From positions 15,214,950 to 15,278,949 of the forward strand of contig NC_061070.1 in assembly GCF_021917145.1 (NCBI RefSeq): a stretch of DNA of 64,000 nucleotides, read 5' to 3'. Under the pieces are notes generated by a model. That model did no database searches. It saw only the letters and a list, made by a program, of their open reading frames with translations, and had not been told where the DNA came from. Shown piece after piece: positions 1-17,153 of this stretch (positions within the stretch are counted from its first letter, which is position 1; each line of letters starts with the position of its first letter). Position numbers and translations under genes: made by a program. Source of the stretch: Hypomesus transpacificus (Eukaryota > Chordata > Actinopteri > Osmeriformes > Osmeridae).

Positions 1-3000
1 CGTATTACTTATCCTTATAAGACTTGAGCGCTTCATATATGAGTGTGTGAACGTTTCATATGTGTAAGTGTGAGGACAGTCTGAATTATTTCCTAAACCG
101 CCCCTCATAGTAGCAGCGCTGACCACTGAGCATGTTCCCCCTCTCACCTGAACCATCAAGTAACCTACTGTTTGCCAAACGGTTACACAACTGTGTTGTG
201 GTGTGTAATTTTTCGCTTGACCACAAAGTCACTGGCAAAGACTTAGTGGATTACCCTGCCAAACAGGGGACATTGACATCCAGTTAGTCTGTTGAAGCCT
301 CTGTTTGATATTCACAGTTGGAATTGTTTACTGCCATGGATTACCCCTACTTTGCAGCAGTTTCACTTTGGATGCTGCAAGTGTGAGATGATCTATCTTT
401 AGTAGCGAGTCCCTGAGGTAGCCCTCTTAGTAGTGCCAACAGGTTGCTTGTAAAGATTAGGTCATTCATTTTCAGATGGACTGACTCATGCTCTTAAGTA
501 TGTCAGAAGGGATGGACTGAATGTCCTGTCAGAGGATAGTGTAACTAATACCTCCAGTACACATCCCTGAGACAGTAAAGTGAATAACTCAAGGTGAACA
601 GACAAGGATTTGGTGGCTAGAATGATGTCTCTGTACAAGGTTGTGACTCTTCAGCCACAAAAACACACACACACACACACATAAGCACTCTGTCCCATAG
701 ACTTTTATTTCTCTGGCACATACACCCTTGCTCTCATAAACACACACTATTCATGGATACAGTAAACACCCATTCACACAGACCAACCCCACATGTAAAG
801 TGCTGCATTATACACATACAGACATACAAACACACACCCTCTCCTGTTACAGTGCAAGTCGTTTTTGTCAGGTTTTAGGTTTGGTGTGCTTGTAACACGC
901 TTACTTCACCCTTCTATTCCAGTTACACCTGCCTGTCTCAAAGGCACACACACAGTCAGGTATTCACTAACGTGCTCACTCACACGCTTGCTCTCATAAA
1001 CCGTGGCCCAGGAGAGAAGACCTCTGTAGTGTGTGAACTGAGACCACGGCTGTTAGCCCCTTTCAGCAGGCATATGTCATTGATGTCACGCAGTAGGCCT
1101 TGAGTCATGTGCCATCACTGTCTGCCTATCATCTGGGGAGCTGGTCGTCTGGAGCTATCGTCTTTCAGACCACATCACCAAGGCGTCTATACCACGCCAG
1201 GCCTGCGCTGAGCTGTCACCAACATACCCCCCCCCCCCACCCCCGCTTTGTCCTGTGTCATGCTCAGAGCATGTCAGCATCTGTCTCTATCTATAGAGAT
1301 GGATGTTGCTGGGTGGAGGTTTTTAACGACAGCTGACGTCACCTCGAGGTGAGGACATGGTAGTACGCTGTCTGGAGAAGTTGATGTCGTCATTGCCAGG
1401 CAAGGTCCATAACAATCAACAGAGTGACACGGCTACCCGTAAGTCCATATAAGGAGTCTGCTTCCTGTGGGGACGCCCATCTTGGGGCTTGTGATAAGGC
1501 CCAGCTAAATCACTCTCTGCTGATGAAGTGTCAGGAAGGCGACCTTGCCAAGGACGTTATTGAGGTTGTGGGTCAAGACAAATAAAGAGGGAATGTGACC
1601 TTGTAGAGAAAATGAAAATAAAATAAATGGAAGAGTGTATATGCTCAGCTGTGTAACCAGAATTAGATCAAACAAATCCAAACAACTGTTGGTCAATGTA
1701 CAACAGTAAACAAATCAGTAAAAGTAAACACCCAGAAGGCCATCTATATTTACTTTTCTATTATTGGTAATCCCAAACCTTCTGGACCACAGATTGGAAG
1801 GGTGATGCAACATATAGCAATGACTTTCAAGAGAGATTATCCAGACAAGGATGACCAGGTAAGCCCAACTGGTCACCCAGACTTACATACTGGTCAGTAT
1901 ACTCTGTGAAGCATTTAAGGGGCAGCTTTGTCTCTGCTTTATTTGATAGGCATTTCAATCTGTATTTTATCAAGTGCAATCAGAAACATTACATTCAGTC
2001 TCCCACTCACACACACACCCAAGGCATCCTAGTCTAGTTTATAACAGCTCTGTATCAGGTTGTGCATCATTGGTTAACCAGAAATGTGTCTTTATTAAGT
2101 AGGATAAAAAATAGGAAAGACGACAACAAAGATGACCTGCGATGATGAATGATATCTGACTGACAGAGACAGAATTAAGATCCCAGTATTATGTGACACG
2201 TATTTCACTGAGGTTCCGATGAGAGTTGAGCCCTTGTGGATCATGATGACACATAGTGCCACAGTCCAATCTAGTCCAGTCCATTCCCATTACCCTATGA
2301 TACTGAGGTGATATTTTTACATCCAGCAGACTGACCGGCTCACATACAAAAGAGGAGGCGGCAATTTTAGGGGATCGCTTTCCCCAGGGATTGTTTATCA
2401 AACCGACATTCTGTACCATAGCAATATTCCTTCCTGTCACAACATGCTACATCTGCTTATGTCTCTCAATAAGAAAAAGAAAACACTTAATGGTGCTTTG
2501 AAAAGCCCTGCCATTAAGTGAGATGTTATAAATCAGACACCTCAGTTGCTACTGTTCATGGCAGATGAGCCCTCCTCTAGACGTTCTGTCAAGATGGCAA
2601 CAAGCCTACTAAAACATAAATGGAAAGTATATGGTTGGGAGGACAGTTTTAAAACAGGACTGTGATGTGAGGTATTTGGGTTAGGGGTCTAGCTGAATGT
2701 AGCCTAAATCTATCATTCCAAAGGTCCCTCTGGTACGACGGGGGTTTGAGGGGATGTGTATGAGAAGTCCATGGGGGAATTTGTCCTACATATCTCTGAC
2801 CTTGAAACATTCCAGCAACAGCGATAGGGACAGGTGAGGACAATTGTGTGAGAGTGGATGGACACGTGTGTGTGTGATGATGATTGTATGGTGTGTCTGT
2901 GTGCGCGAGAGAAAACTCAGAACAGTGGGTATACTGAAGGGATATCATCAGTAGCACTGTCCTGGTTTCCTCTGACTGGCAGAAAATACATCACTCATCT

Positions 3001-3050
3001 CGTTTTCCTCTTCATCATTGGTCAGTCAGACAGACAGTCCAATACATGAA
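1..3050. other. Intergenic stretch, no gene recognised
   Basis: No exon, splice-bounded ORF or RNA gene could be supported on either strand. The sequence is AT-rich unique DNA with a short CA microsatellite near 660-682, a C run at about 1227-1237 and CA-rich tracts between 720 and 990. In human the next gene on this side of PCGF5 is HECTD2; none of its coding sequence is recognised here. Confidence 0.5.
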
Positions 3051-4037
3051 GCAAAGTGAAAAACATTTAATTCATTCCTGAACAGAATACAAATAGCTAG
3101 GTACAGAAAAAGACTAAACTTCTAGAACTTCCCCCAAAAACTCAGGCACAGGTACACACATTTAAAAATAGAATATATTATTCATAAAACAATTTGAATA
3201 TGTACATGCTTAATTGATTTGTCTATATACAAAAACTTTACTGCTACCGACGCCAGTACAGTAATAATGCAGTCTACCCAGGAACACACTGTAGGAACAA
3301 GTGCAGTAGGAACAAGTGCAGTAGGACAGACATATCTACCAACACCAGTGTGTATTGACTGAGAGGCTGAACATCACATTAACAGTTTAACGTAAGAAGC
3401 AGCTAGACAGCTTTTTGGGCACTGTATTGTATGGAATTACAGAGGTCATGATGCAGTGGTACTAGTATCTCATGCCACAAAGCTTAACATGCACAGCCTA
3501 ATAACAGACAGGCGTATCTTTAAAGCTGCACATGGGATAGCAGTTACATCAATCTCAGGCTGATCGAATCTCTCCTGTGAGTGTTCCTGTCTCTATCTTG
3601 CAGGCATCCAAGCGCTGTAGTCGTCTAATAGCTGCTTGCAGAAGTGAATGTCAAACCTGCTATTAACTGGACCAGGAGCCAAGATGTGTGTCTATGATTC
3701 AGACCCTTTGGAACCTGTTGGTGGATGTCCTGTGATGTTGTGTTTAATTTGTTTATTTAGTGTGAAGAACTAATCAGAAATATATTGTCATCAAAATTTC
3801 TTGGTGAAAGATATTGAGCAAGACCTGGAAAATACATTTTCTTATTTCCAGTGTTCTGTTGACATAATTACATAAATTAACAGTCCAAGGCTTAGCTCAT
3901 GTAAGTATAACCTTGCATAATGACATTGAGAGAGATACACCTATAACTAAACTAAGTGTGAGTTTGCAGTAAATGTTGAAGGAGACTTTGGCACCAAAAC
4001 TGGAAGGGCACAGGCAACAAGAAAGAAATCATGGCAG

Positions 4038-4246
4038 GATGAAAAACATCAAGTCAACCTCATGTTAAAGGATGAAAAACATCAAGTCAACCTCATGTTA
4101 AAGGATGAAAAACATCAAGTCAACCTCATGTTAAAGGATGAAAAACATCAAGTCAACCTCATGTTAAAGGATGAAAAACATCAAGTCAACCTCATGTTAA
4201 AGGATGAAAAACATCAAGTCAACCTCATGTTAAAGGATGAAAAACA
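4038..4246 (+). repeat. 33-bp minisatellite, about 6.3 copies, downstream of pcgf5
   Basis: A 33-base unit beginning gatgaaaaac and ending atgttaaag is repeated about six times with almost no variation between copies, so the array is young. 33 is a multiple of three, so the plus strand reads as a repeated 11-residue peptide (MLKDEKHQVNL), but no start context, splice site or relative supports translation. It lies just beyond the pcgf5 stop codon. A minus-strand AATAAA at 3752-3757 would place it inside the pcgf5 3' UTR if that signal is used. Confidence 0.9.
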
Positions 4247-4358
4247 ACTGAAAAGGGTTTTGAAAAGTCTATACTCCACCATAATCAAGTCTTTCTAGTC
4301 CTTCTCTCAAAAAGTGGCGCTTGGCCATTGTGTCATCTTCCCCAAAATCGTGTTCAGC

Positions 4359-7210
<2,852 letters not shown>

Positions 7211-7939
7211 CTAACAGAAGACTGCTTGTACCCTTGGATAGTCTGCAAGCACACAGAGAATGGGTTAGACAGGTCACTATCAGGCAAAACTCAGTACTAC
7301 TTCAATAACTTCAGTCCAAGGAGAGAGATGAGTTAGTGCACACCATCATTCCATTGCAAGATTCTGTTAAACACCTGTCTACACGGCAAAACTGCCACAC
7401 GCACACATACATACACACGTGTGTATAAACTATAAATAGCTGTGTCGACTCAAAAAGAGAGAAGCAGTCGGTCGTGGTGAGATAAACGCTAAAAGTAACG
7501 CTAGCCTACAACTGAAAGGGTTGTTCAGCTAGAAAAATCTCTGGCACGCAGTTAATAAATTCGTGAGAAGCACATGCTCTTCTCATGGCCATAACCGAGA
7601 AGCCCTTAACGTTATCTCATCGGCAGGTTTGCGTCACCTGAGTCAAAACAACAATGTAACCACATAAGCTACCAAGGAAGCTACTGTAGCAATACTAGCC
7701 TACGCACCATGTTTGCAACAAAGTTGCACGGAGCGTTTGCTATAGTAGACAGACCATAGACTGAACCGGTTGAAGCCTGCTACCAAAAACGACACAAACT
7801 GCAAGCTAGAGCTGAAATGCGTTTTATCTTCCAGTCCTCCTTCACAGCGCATGTCAACATCCTCACGCATTAGCCATACCATCATTACAGCATAAAGTTT
7901 GACGATATGACATCGGATTAATCAATAAAAAGTCCTTAC

Positions 7940-8100
7940 CGCTACTTATGCCGGCGTGATCTCGATGAACATATTGTCCTGTACGCAACGAGTTTTTTTT
8001 ATCAATTCAGCTAGGAAACGGCCATCACAAACTAGCGGCAAGAATACGGAACAAGCCACATTTTTCACAAACACGCAGATGAAAGTGGGCGGGGAGGCTG
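7940..8100 (-). promoter_or_regulatory. pcgf5: Probable pcgf5 noncoding first exon and promoter region
   Basis: On the minus strand a strong splice donor (AGCG|GTAAGG) ends an exon at 7940. It is the best partner for the acceptor before 7242. The upper limit given is a guess, because no TATA box or defined start site is visible. Confidence 0.45.
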
Positions 8101-8488
8101 TGTGTGTGTATGTGTGTGTAAGTGTCTCTTACACTCAGGTCCGGGAACAGCAGCGATCTGAAGTGAAATGCCCGTTTTTTTGTAGTTTTTTTCTTTTTAC
8201 ATTTTGAATTCTACCAAACGTCATAAAATAACAAAATGTAAGACATATCTAGCTCTAGATATCCAATAACATTGATCTATCGACTAGTTAGAGGCGCAGC
8301 TGTGCGGCACTATTCATAATTCCAGCTACTGAGGTATCTGATGTCATATATTTTTACACGTTCCTACGACTCACAAGTAAGCTTGGGAAGTATAAACACC
8401 ATAAATCAGATGTATTTAACCGAAGCAGATGTATGTAGCCTTTATTGAAATATATCCATCCATCATTGATTAAAACTATGGGAACACT

Positions 8489-8629
8489 TAGGGGCGCCGC
8501 CAGGAATTTTGGGGCCCATTCATTTTTTTGTTGTTGATAGTTTATATTCGTTTTTCTATTTTTTGGGGGCCCCTGTCAACCTGGGTCCCTTAGAATCGTC
8601 CTAACTTTTCCCCCCTATACGGCACCCTG
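8489..8629. mobile_element. Small hAT-like MITE with 8-bp target duplication
   Basis: A 141-bp element starts taggggcgcc and ends ggcaccctg, so its ends are imperfect inverted repeats. It is flanked by a perfect 8-bp direct repeat, ggaacact (8481-8488 and 8630-8637), the duplication length expected for hAT transposition. It has no coding capacity. Confidence 0.75.
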
Positions 8630-8639
8630 GGAACACTAC

Positions 8640-10740
8640 ACAGAAAACAGTGCACATCTCTGATATTTCAAAGGCGATGTTATATTTCCTTGACAGATCT
8701 ATTTTGTTTTACTGGGAAACCTATCCCTATTGATTTCATTCAAAAGCAGCTGAATAGAATGAGAACAGGAGGCACTGTCTCATGTAAAGAGAACTGGAGA
8801 GAAAGAGTGAGGGAGGGAATGAGAGACGGAGATAAGGCTTTTCTTTGCCCTGAGATCTTGTCCATTCTCTTTCGAAGCTGCTGTGGCTATGATAAGACAA
8901 GGATCATTTGAATAATGAAAGAGAGTGAGGAGGTGGAGGTAAGACCAAGGCAACGTTTGCTAGTCACTCCATAAAGACTGAAAATAGCATTTGGTTTCCA
9001 GAACAACAAGTTTTACCAACGAGAAGCCTACCAATTAAATCAAATAGGAAAGCAGAAATGTCTTCTAAGCAACTAAAAGCCACAATGTAATGAAGCGATA
9101 GCTCATTTGGGATTCCTTCTAAGCTAAAAATGATCAAATCTACTGTCTCCATGTTTGTCATACTTCACCCAGAGACTAGCACTAGCCACTGGCCAGACCC
9201 ATTTCTGACATGGGTAGGGTGTGATCACAACTGAAATACTTTCATTAACAGCTGAAGCCATGATATATTTACTTCCTCTCACACACACAAACATACATGG
9301 GCATACATTCACTGCTGTTATAGAAGAACAGGCTGCCGTTATATTTAACAGCAATTTTGTGTCTTTCGGCAGCTTGTCTCAGCTTCAGATAGTCTTTGTT
9401 TATTCACACACCAGTCATGTCAGTTGACAGATAGACAGATGAAACATATTAATATAGGACAGAAAAATGCTGACAATTTTCTAAAGTTGAAGGTTCCAAA
9501 TGTGGCACAGTAAAACAAACAAAATAGTACAAAAACTTGGTCTAAATAAGTCCTACAATTGAACTTGGTAAAAATGTATTGTATTATAAATCATTACTTG
9601 TTCAACTCCACGCCCCCCCCCCCCCCCCCCCCCCCCCCTGCGCCCAACCCACCCACGCATGCACATACACACCTCATCTTTCACAGACACACCTTCCCCT
9701 TCTCTTAACTCCCACCCCTAACTTTCTTGGCTTGGGTCTTTTTCTGTTTACCTGTTCATCCCCTAAACACTAATACTACCTTCATGTATCCCTCTCTCAC
9801 TCCACTGCTTCCCCTCTCACCAGCAATGAACTTGAATGTGGATCATGTTCCGTCATTGACAGGTGTTAGGACGAACGCCATACCACACTGTAGGCTCTCT
9901 GTCTGTGGCCCGTCCTATTTAACAGCTGGTCTATAAGTGTCATTTGTCTTGTCTGTGTGAGGTTTAATCCTCAGGTCTGTTTGCGGCATGTGGCACACAT
10001 ACAGAGTGATATCCTCAATTAGCCTACTGAAGGGATGATGTTCAGAGAGCAAAACACTGTGGGGTCACCTAGGAGGAATAAGGATGTGAGAATTTGTTTG
10101 GTTTCATACCTCCTAATTTCCCCTCTGTCAAATCTGAATAAAGCATAATCGGCAAAACTGCATTGCTAAATTGCTGCCAGTAGGTCTACATGGAGTAGCC
10201 TAAATAAAGAGCTCTGGGTGCTTTCTTTCTCTCATCCGTAACACAACCACAGCTTCAACTGTATCATTACTTTCCCACAAACAAGGCTGTGTAGCCACGA
10301 GATTTACACTGCTAATAATAGACTAAACAAGATATATTTCCAGAGGCATTTCACACAAGCCTATATTAAAATGTCAAGTCCTTCTATGGATTCCCAGCGG
10401 CTTAACACTAAACGAAAGCTACTGAGCAGAACTGATGTTGCTCTGATGAAGTACCGCGGGAAAATGTTGTAGCCTTTAAATATTCCTAATATCCAACGTG
10501 TTTCCAAATTATAAAAAAAAGTTGTCAAGACACGGCGTATAGATATTTTTACGTTTCTGACTCATGTGGCACGTGTTCTTGACGAGTTGCTAGCTTTGGT
10601 CACTTCACTTCACCTATTACATATAGGGAGGCCGAGCATTGCTGATAAATTTGGTCATCATTCTTCCTGTCGGTATGTAGCTTGGCATCCTGAAATGTCA
10701 CCTTGATCTCCGAGTAGTAGACAGCTAGCAGAGGATGTTA
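8640..10740. other. Intergenic region between pcgf5 and ankrd1
   Basis: No gene is supported. It contains a 26-base C run at 9613-9638 followed by a CA/CC-rich tract. The two flanking genes are divergently transcribed, so distal regulatory sequence may lie here, but nothing specific is recognised. Confidence 0.5.
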
Positions 10741-10750
10741 GGAAGTGAGT

Positions 10751-10760
10751 CTATTTTTAG
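10751..10760 (+). promoter_or_regulatory. MEF2 binding site upstream of ankrd1
   Basis: ctatttttag is a perfect match to the MEF2 consensus CTAWWWWTAG. It lies about 240 bp before the ankrd1 TATA box. MEF2 drives heart and skeletal muscle genes, which fits ankrd1 expression. Confidence 0.6.
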
Positions 10761-10886
10761 CTGGGACCAGCAGCTCTATAGCTTGCTCTGTCGGTCGGTC
10801 AGTCCACTAACATGTCCCCGTGGTCGCAGCTATTGCCAATACGTTCTTGTTTCTATCGGTCACCACCACTTGCGCCTACATCATTG

Positions 10887-10892
10887 CATTCC
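10887..10892 (+). promoter_or_regulatory. M-CAT (TEAD) motif upstream of ankrd1
   Basis: cattcc is the core of the M-CAT element bound by TEAD factors. It lies about 105 bp upstream of the TATA box. Six bases can match by chance, so the call rests mainly on position and on the gene's muscle role. Confidence 0.4.
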
Positions 10893-10996
10893 AGGGACGC
10901 ATGCCAAGCGTGACGAGACACATTTTGACAGCTTTGGCGACTGCACGTGGGCGTGGTTACTAGCGAGTGTGTGTGTGTGTGTGGGTGTCCCAAATG

Positions 10997-11002
10997 TATA
11001 AG
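10997..11002 (+). promoter_or_regulatory. ankrd1 TATA box
   Basis: tataag lies 107 bp upstream of the ankrd1 ATG, which implies a start site near 11025 and a leader of about 80 nt. The combination with MEF2 and M-CAT motifs is typical of a striated-muscle promoter. Confidence 0.65.
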
Positions 11003-11103
11003 AGATGGATGGCGGATGAGAGGCTCACACAGAACAGACACTGACTGATCACTGAGTTTGTTGAACTACTCACTGCGGGGACTACTTCACATCACAGAGA
11101 AAC

Positions 11104-13633
<2,530 letters not shown>

Positions 13634-14262
13634 ATTGGTTAATTCAGCTTATTCATTTTATTGCTCATTGATCAATAATGTGAAGTCCTATCAGAATGTC
13701 ATTAATAGATTATTTCTTTTTTATTTGATTTTTTTGAGCTGCCAATATTGCTGGCCAATGTCAAGGCTGACACTGTACTTCTGCACATTTTAATGATCTG
13801 TTGGCTACCAAGATGGAATTTAGTATGTTTAGGACTGAGCAAGGAAGGAACGACAACATTATACTTTGGGATACCTTTAACCAAGTAAAATGATCCTAGA
13901 AAGTGCTAACATATGCTGCTGTGGATGATGGTGTGTTCGCTTTAAGTGAAGCTGGTTTAAATTTCCATCTATACTATATAAGCACACTTGGGTAAGGATT
14001 TAAATATGATGGAACTGAATGTTGGTTGACGAGTTAAAAGAATGAATACCGAATCTGTTGATTTGTGTGTGAGACATTTGATAAGTGACAATGCAACTGA
14101 ATGTAAAGTTTATTTGTACAATTTACATGTTATTTATTGTTTGTTTAAGTCAAAACAGTATGTATATATAAAGTAACAATGTTGAATTCTAATACTTTTA
14201 GACCCTTTATTTGGGTAGAATAATGTTTGTTTGTGTATTGTTTCTGGTGGGTGTGTGTAAAA

Positions 14263-14268
14263 AATAAA
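14263..14268 (+). terminator. ankrd1: ankrd1 polyadenylation signal
   Basis: AATAAA lies about 630 bp after the stop codon and is the first canonical signal on this strand. The span 13634-14262 is therefore read as 3' UTR. Confidence 0.6.
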
Positions 14269-14576
14269 ACTTTATTTAAAAACAATTTAGGTCTATGCCT
14301 TAGAAATGTCCTAAATGTTGGAGAAATGCAATTACACGAAGAAAAGCTCCACAATTTAGACATAACTGGAAAATGTGTAGGGTTGTAAATAGAATAAAAT
14401 CAAGTATTTCACATTGTCCTAGTTCAAAATATCAGATCTCACAAACATCTTCACCCATTCAATGGCGTTCAACCAATACTTGCCTAGAAGGCTTTGTCTG
14501 TAGCCTGTTCTTACATAATACGGTTCTGTTGTCCAACGTGGCGCCCGACGCTTGACGCATTTCCAGGAGCATTGTG

Positions 14577-14598
14577 ATTGGTTAAGTTCAAAACCGCC
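14577..14598 (-). promoter_or_regulatory. Inverted CCAAT box beside a CHR-like motif, kif20b promoter
   Basis: attgg (CCAAT on the minus strand) is followed by ttcaaa (TTTGAA reversed, the CHR core) and ccgcc (GGCGG reversed). CCAAT and CHR sites bound by NF-Y and DREAM/MMB drive G2/M genes, and KIF20B is one. The GGCGG-TTTGAA spacing here is 1 base rather than the usual 4, so the assignment is tentative. Confidence 0.35.
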
Positions 14599-14948
14599 AA
14601 AGACAGTTTGACCAGGAATTTTGTTGTGTTCAATGTTTCGGAACACATGTAAAGTAGGTACATTTATTCTGGTTATATTGACAATTTAAATTACAGACAC
14701 ACATATTTTATACATTGTGTAAAATTATTTTTATCTGAAGTAAAGCATAAGCGTTAGCTGACATTGTTGCTGGATAACGTTATACTGGCGAACAGTAGTA
14801 GGGCTACTAGTAGCTAGCTATCTAGCAAACTAACTAGTAGTGGTTGTAGAGTAGTTAGTTGCCAATGATCTATTTTATTACGAAACAAGGATCCGGAATC
14901 AGAAAAAAACAACCTCAGAAGTAAACAAACGTACTTCACTTTTCTAGG

Positions 14949-17120
14949 ATGATGGAATCATGTTTCAACAATAAATTGGGGAGAGAGGACGCAGTGGACA
15001 TATTAGTGGATGACCTGAAGAAAGACCTTTTCTCAGAGTTCAACTCGATACCACTCAACCGACCAGACTCTCAGGTGGTTTAACTATCGAAATACACTAT
15101 TGTAAAGCCAAAACCCCTTTTGTGCGATTATTTATGCAGTGCTTGAAGAAGATGTGTCTTTTATTATGACTGCTAATCAAGTATCCAATGCAGGACTCCT
15201 CAATTGAAGAGAGGGAACACTTGCAGGTGTATCTCCGCATCCGACCTTTCACGACCACAGAAACTGAAAATGGCGAGTCACAGGTATAACTACACCAAAA
15301 TTACCTTATTTTGCCAAAGACCTTTAAGCTATGAAGAATGCTTATCAACACATGCCCTCTATGTATGTCCTGTGTTTTGCAGGATTGTGTTGGCATTGAG
15401 GTCCCTGACACAGTACTACTCAAGGCTCCAAGGGCTTCACTGTCAGCCAGACTCAGTGATAAATCAGACACACAAACTGCTCAGCGCTTTCAGTTCTCAC
15501 AGGTCAGTTACATTTTTTCAGGTGAAGTGAATTTTTGTTTTTAGGGATTCTCACCCCTATCCCCCACAGCAGTCTTTGGAATTTGTTGATAAGTGTCTTA
15601 TCCTTAAATGATCTAATCAGCAGATATTCCTCCCACATGCGTTGTGTTCAGGTGTATGGGCCAGAGACCACTCAGAGGGACATGTTTGACGGCACTGTGA
15701 AGGGCCTGGTCAGAGACGTTCTGGAGGGGGGGAACTCTCTGGTCTTCACCTATGGAGTCACCAACGCTGGCAAGACCTTCACATTCTTAGGTTGGGCATA
15801 TTGATGGTCTCGCAGTCCTTTGTAAACGCTCTAGACCAAGGCTGCCTCACACCAAACTAATCCTGAGAAAGAAGCCGAAATATTTGAGAATGAATGCTAG
15901 CAATGTGAAACCCAAGAATTTCAACCGACTCCCATCTAAGCAAATTGAAAACCTGAAAAGGCCGTCATGGTAGTTGGTTGTTTCTGTTGTGCTTTTCAAA
16001 GGGAGGGAATACTCCTATTAGTTCAGACTCAAAGCAGCCTTTAGAACCTCCCCACATAAGTTTATATTTGAACAGCTTAGACAGTAAATTGCCCCCATAA
16101 CAGTATGGTTATAAGTTATCCCATGTCTCGGTTGAAACCACCATTTTAATTCCCTGAAGTGCAGGTAATTTAAGTAGGTAAAAGCCACACAGCACAATCA
16201 AGGCTGAAGATGCACTCTCTGAAACAGCCCCCTGCTTCCTCTCTTGTCTCCAGGTCCAGACGCCAATGTGGGTCTGCTGCCGAGGTCTCTCAACATCATC
16301 TTCAACAGCATCGAGGAGCGCATCTACCATCACATGAACATCAAGCCCCAGCGCTGCCGAGAGTTCATCAGACTCACCAAGGACCAAGAGAGCGAGGAGG
16401 CCACTAACAAGAGGAACCTCTTCAGGCTTCTCAAGGAGGTGACTGGAGGGAGGGAGGGGGTGTCTCAGTTGGCATCACATCACAGATGATCCATTCCTAA
16501 TGTCCTTTTTGATCCCTTTCCTGAAGACTGATGCCCACAAGAGCATGGCTAACTCAACCTGCAAGACAAGCCTGGAAGGTGTGTTCCTCTTAAAGATTGC
16601 ATCTTGTTTGTGTCAATGCTTTTTGACATTCCCCAGTGTTGCATAGCGCTTGATCTGGAAAACAATGTTCCTTGTTTGTGCTGACAGGCTCCACCCTGCT
16701 GGACGCGGAGGGCACTGTGATTAATGACAACTTCAGTCTGGATCTGGATGCCGACACTAAGTTCTCTGTGTGGGTGTCCTTCTGTGAGATCTACAATGAG
16801 AACATCCATGACCTGCTGGAGGCTGCCCCCTCAGGGGCCCTGAAGAGGACCACGCTCAAGCTGTCCCAGGACATCAAGGGAAACTCCTTTGTGAAGGGTA
16901 ACCCCCCCGCCCCCTCTCCCCCCTTCACTTTCTGATATACAGTGCCCTCCAAAAGTATTGGAACAGTGAGGCCAATTCCTTTATTTTTGCTGTAGACTGA
17001 AAACATTTGGGCTTGACATCAAACGATGAATGTGAAACCAGAGATCAACGTTTCAGCTTTTATTTCCAGGTATTTACATCAGGATCCAGTGTTTCCCACA
17101 GATTAGAAAACTATATGTGG

Positions 17121-17153
<33 letters not shown>

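Noticed and set aside
4062-4298. Repeated 11-residue peptide ORF on the plus strand
   Set aside because: It is the translation of a noncoding 33-bp minisatellite beside a gene on the other strand, with no promoter or splice support.
9613-9638. Long C and G runs (also near 17120, 22992, 27917, 36971, 56268 and 58360)
   Set aside because: Simple homopolymers common in fish DNA and prone to length errors in assembly; no function inferred.
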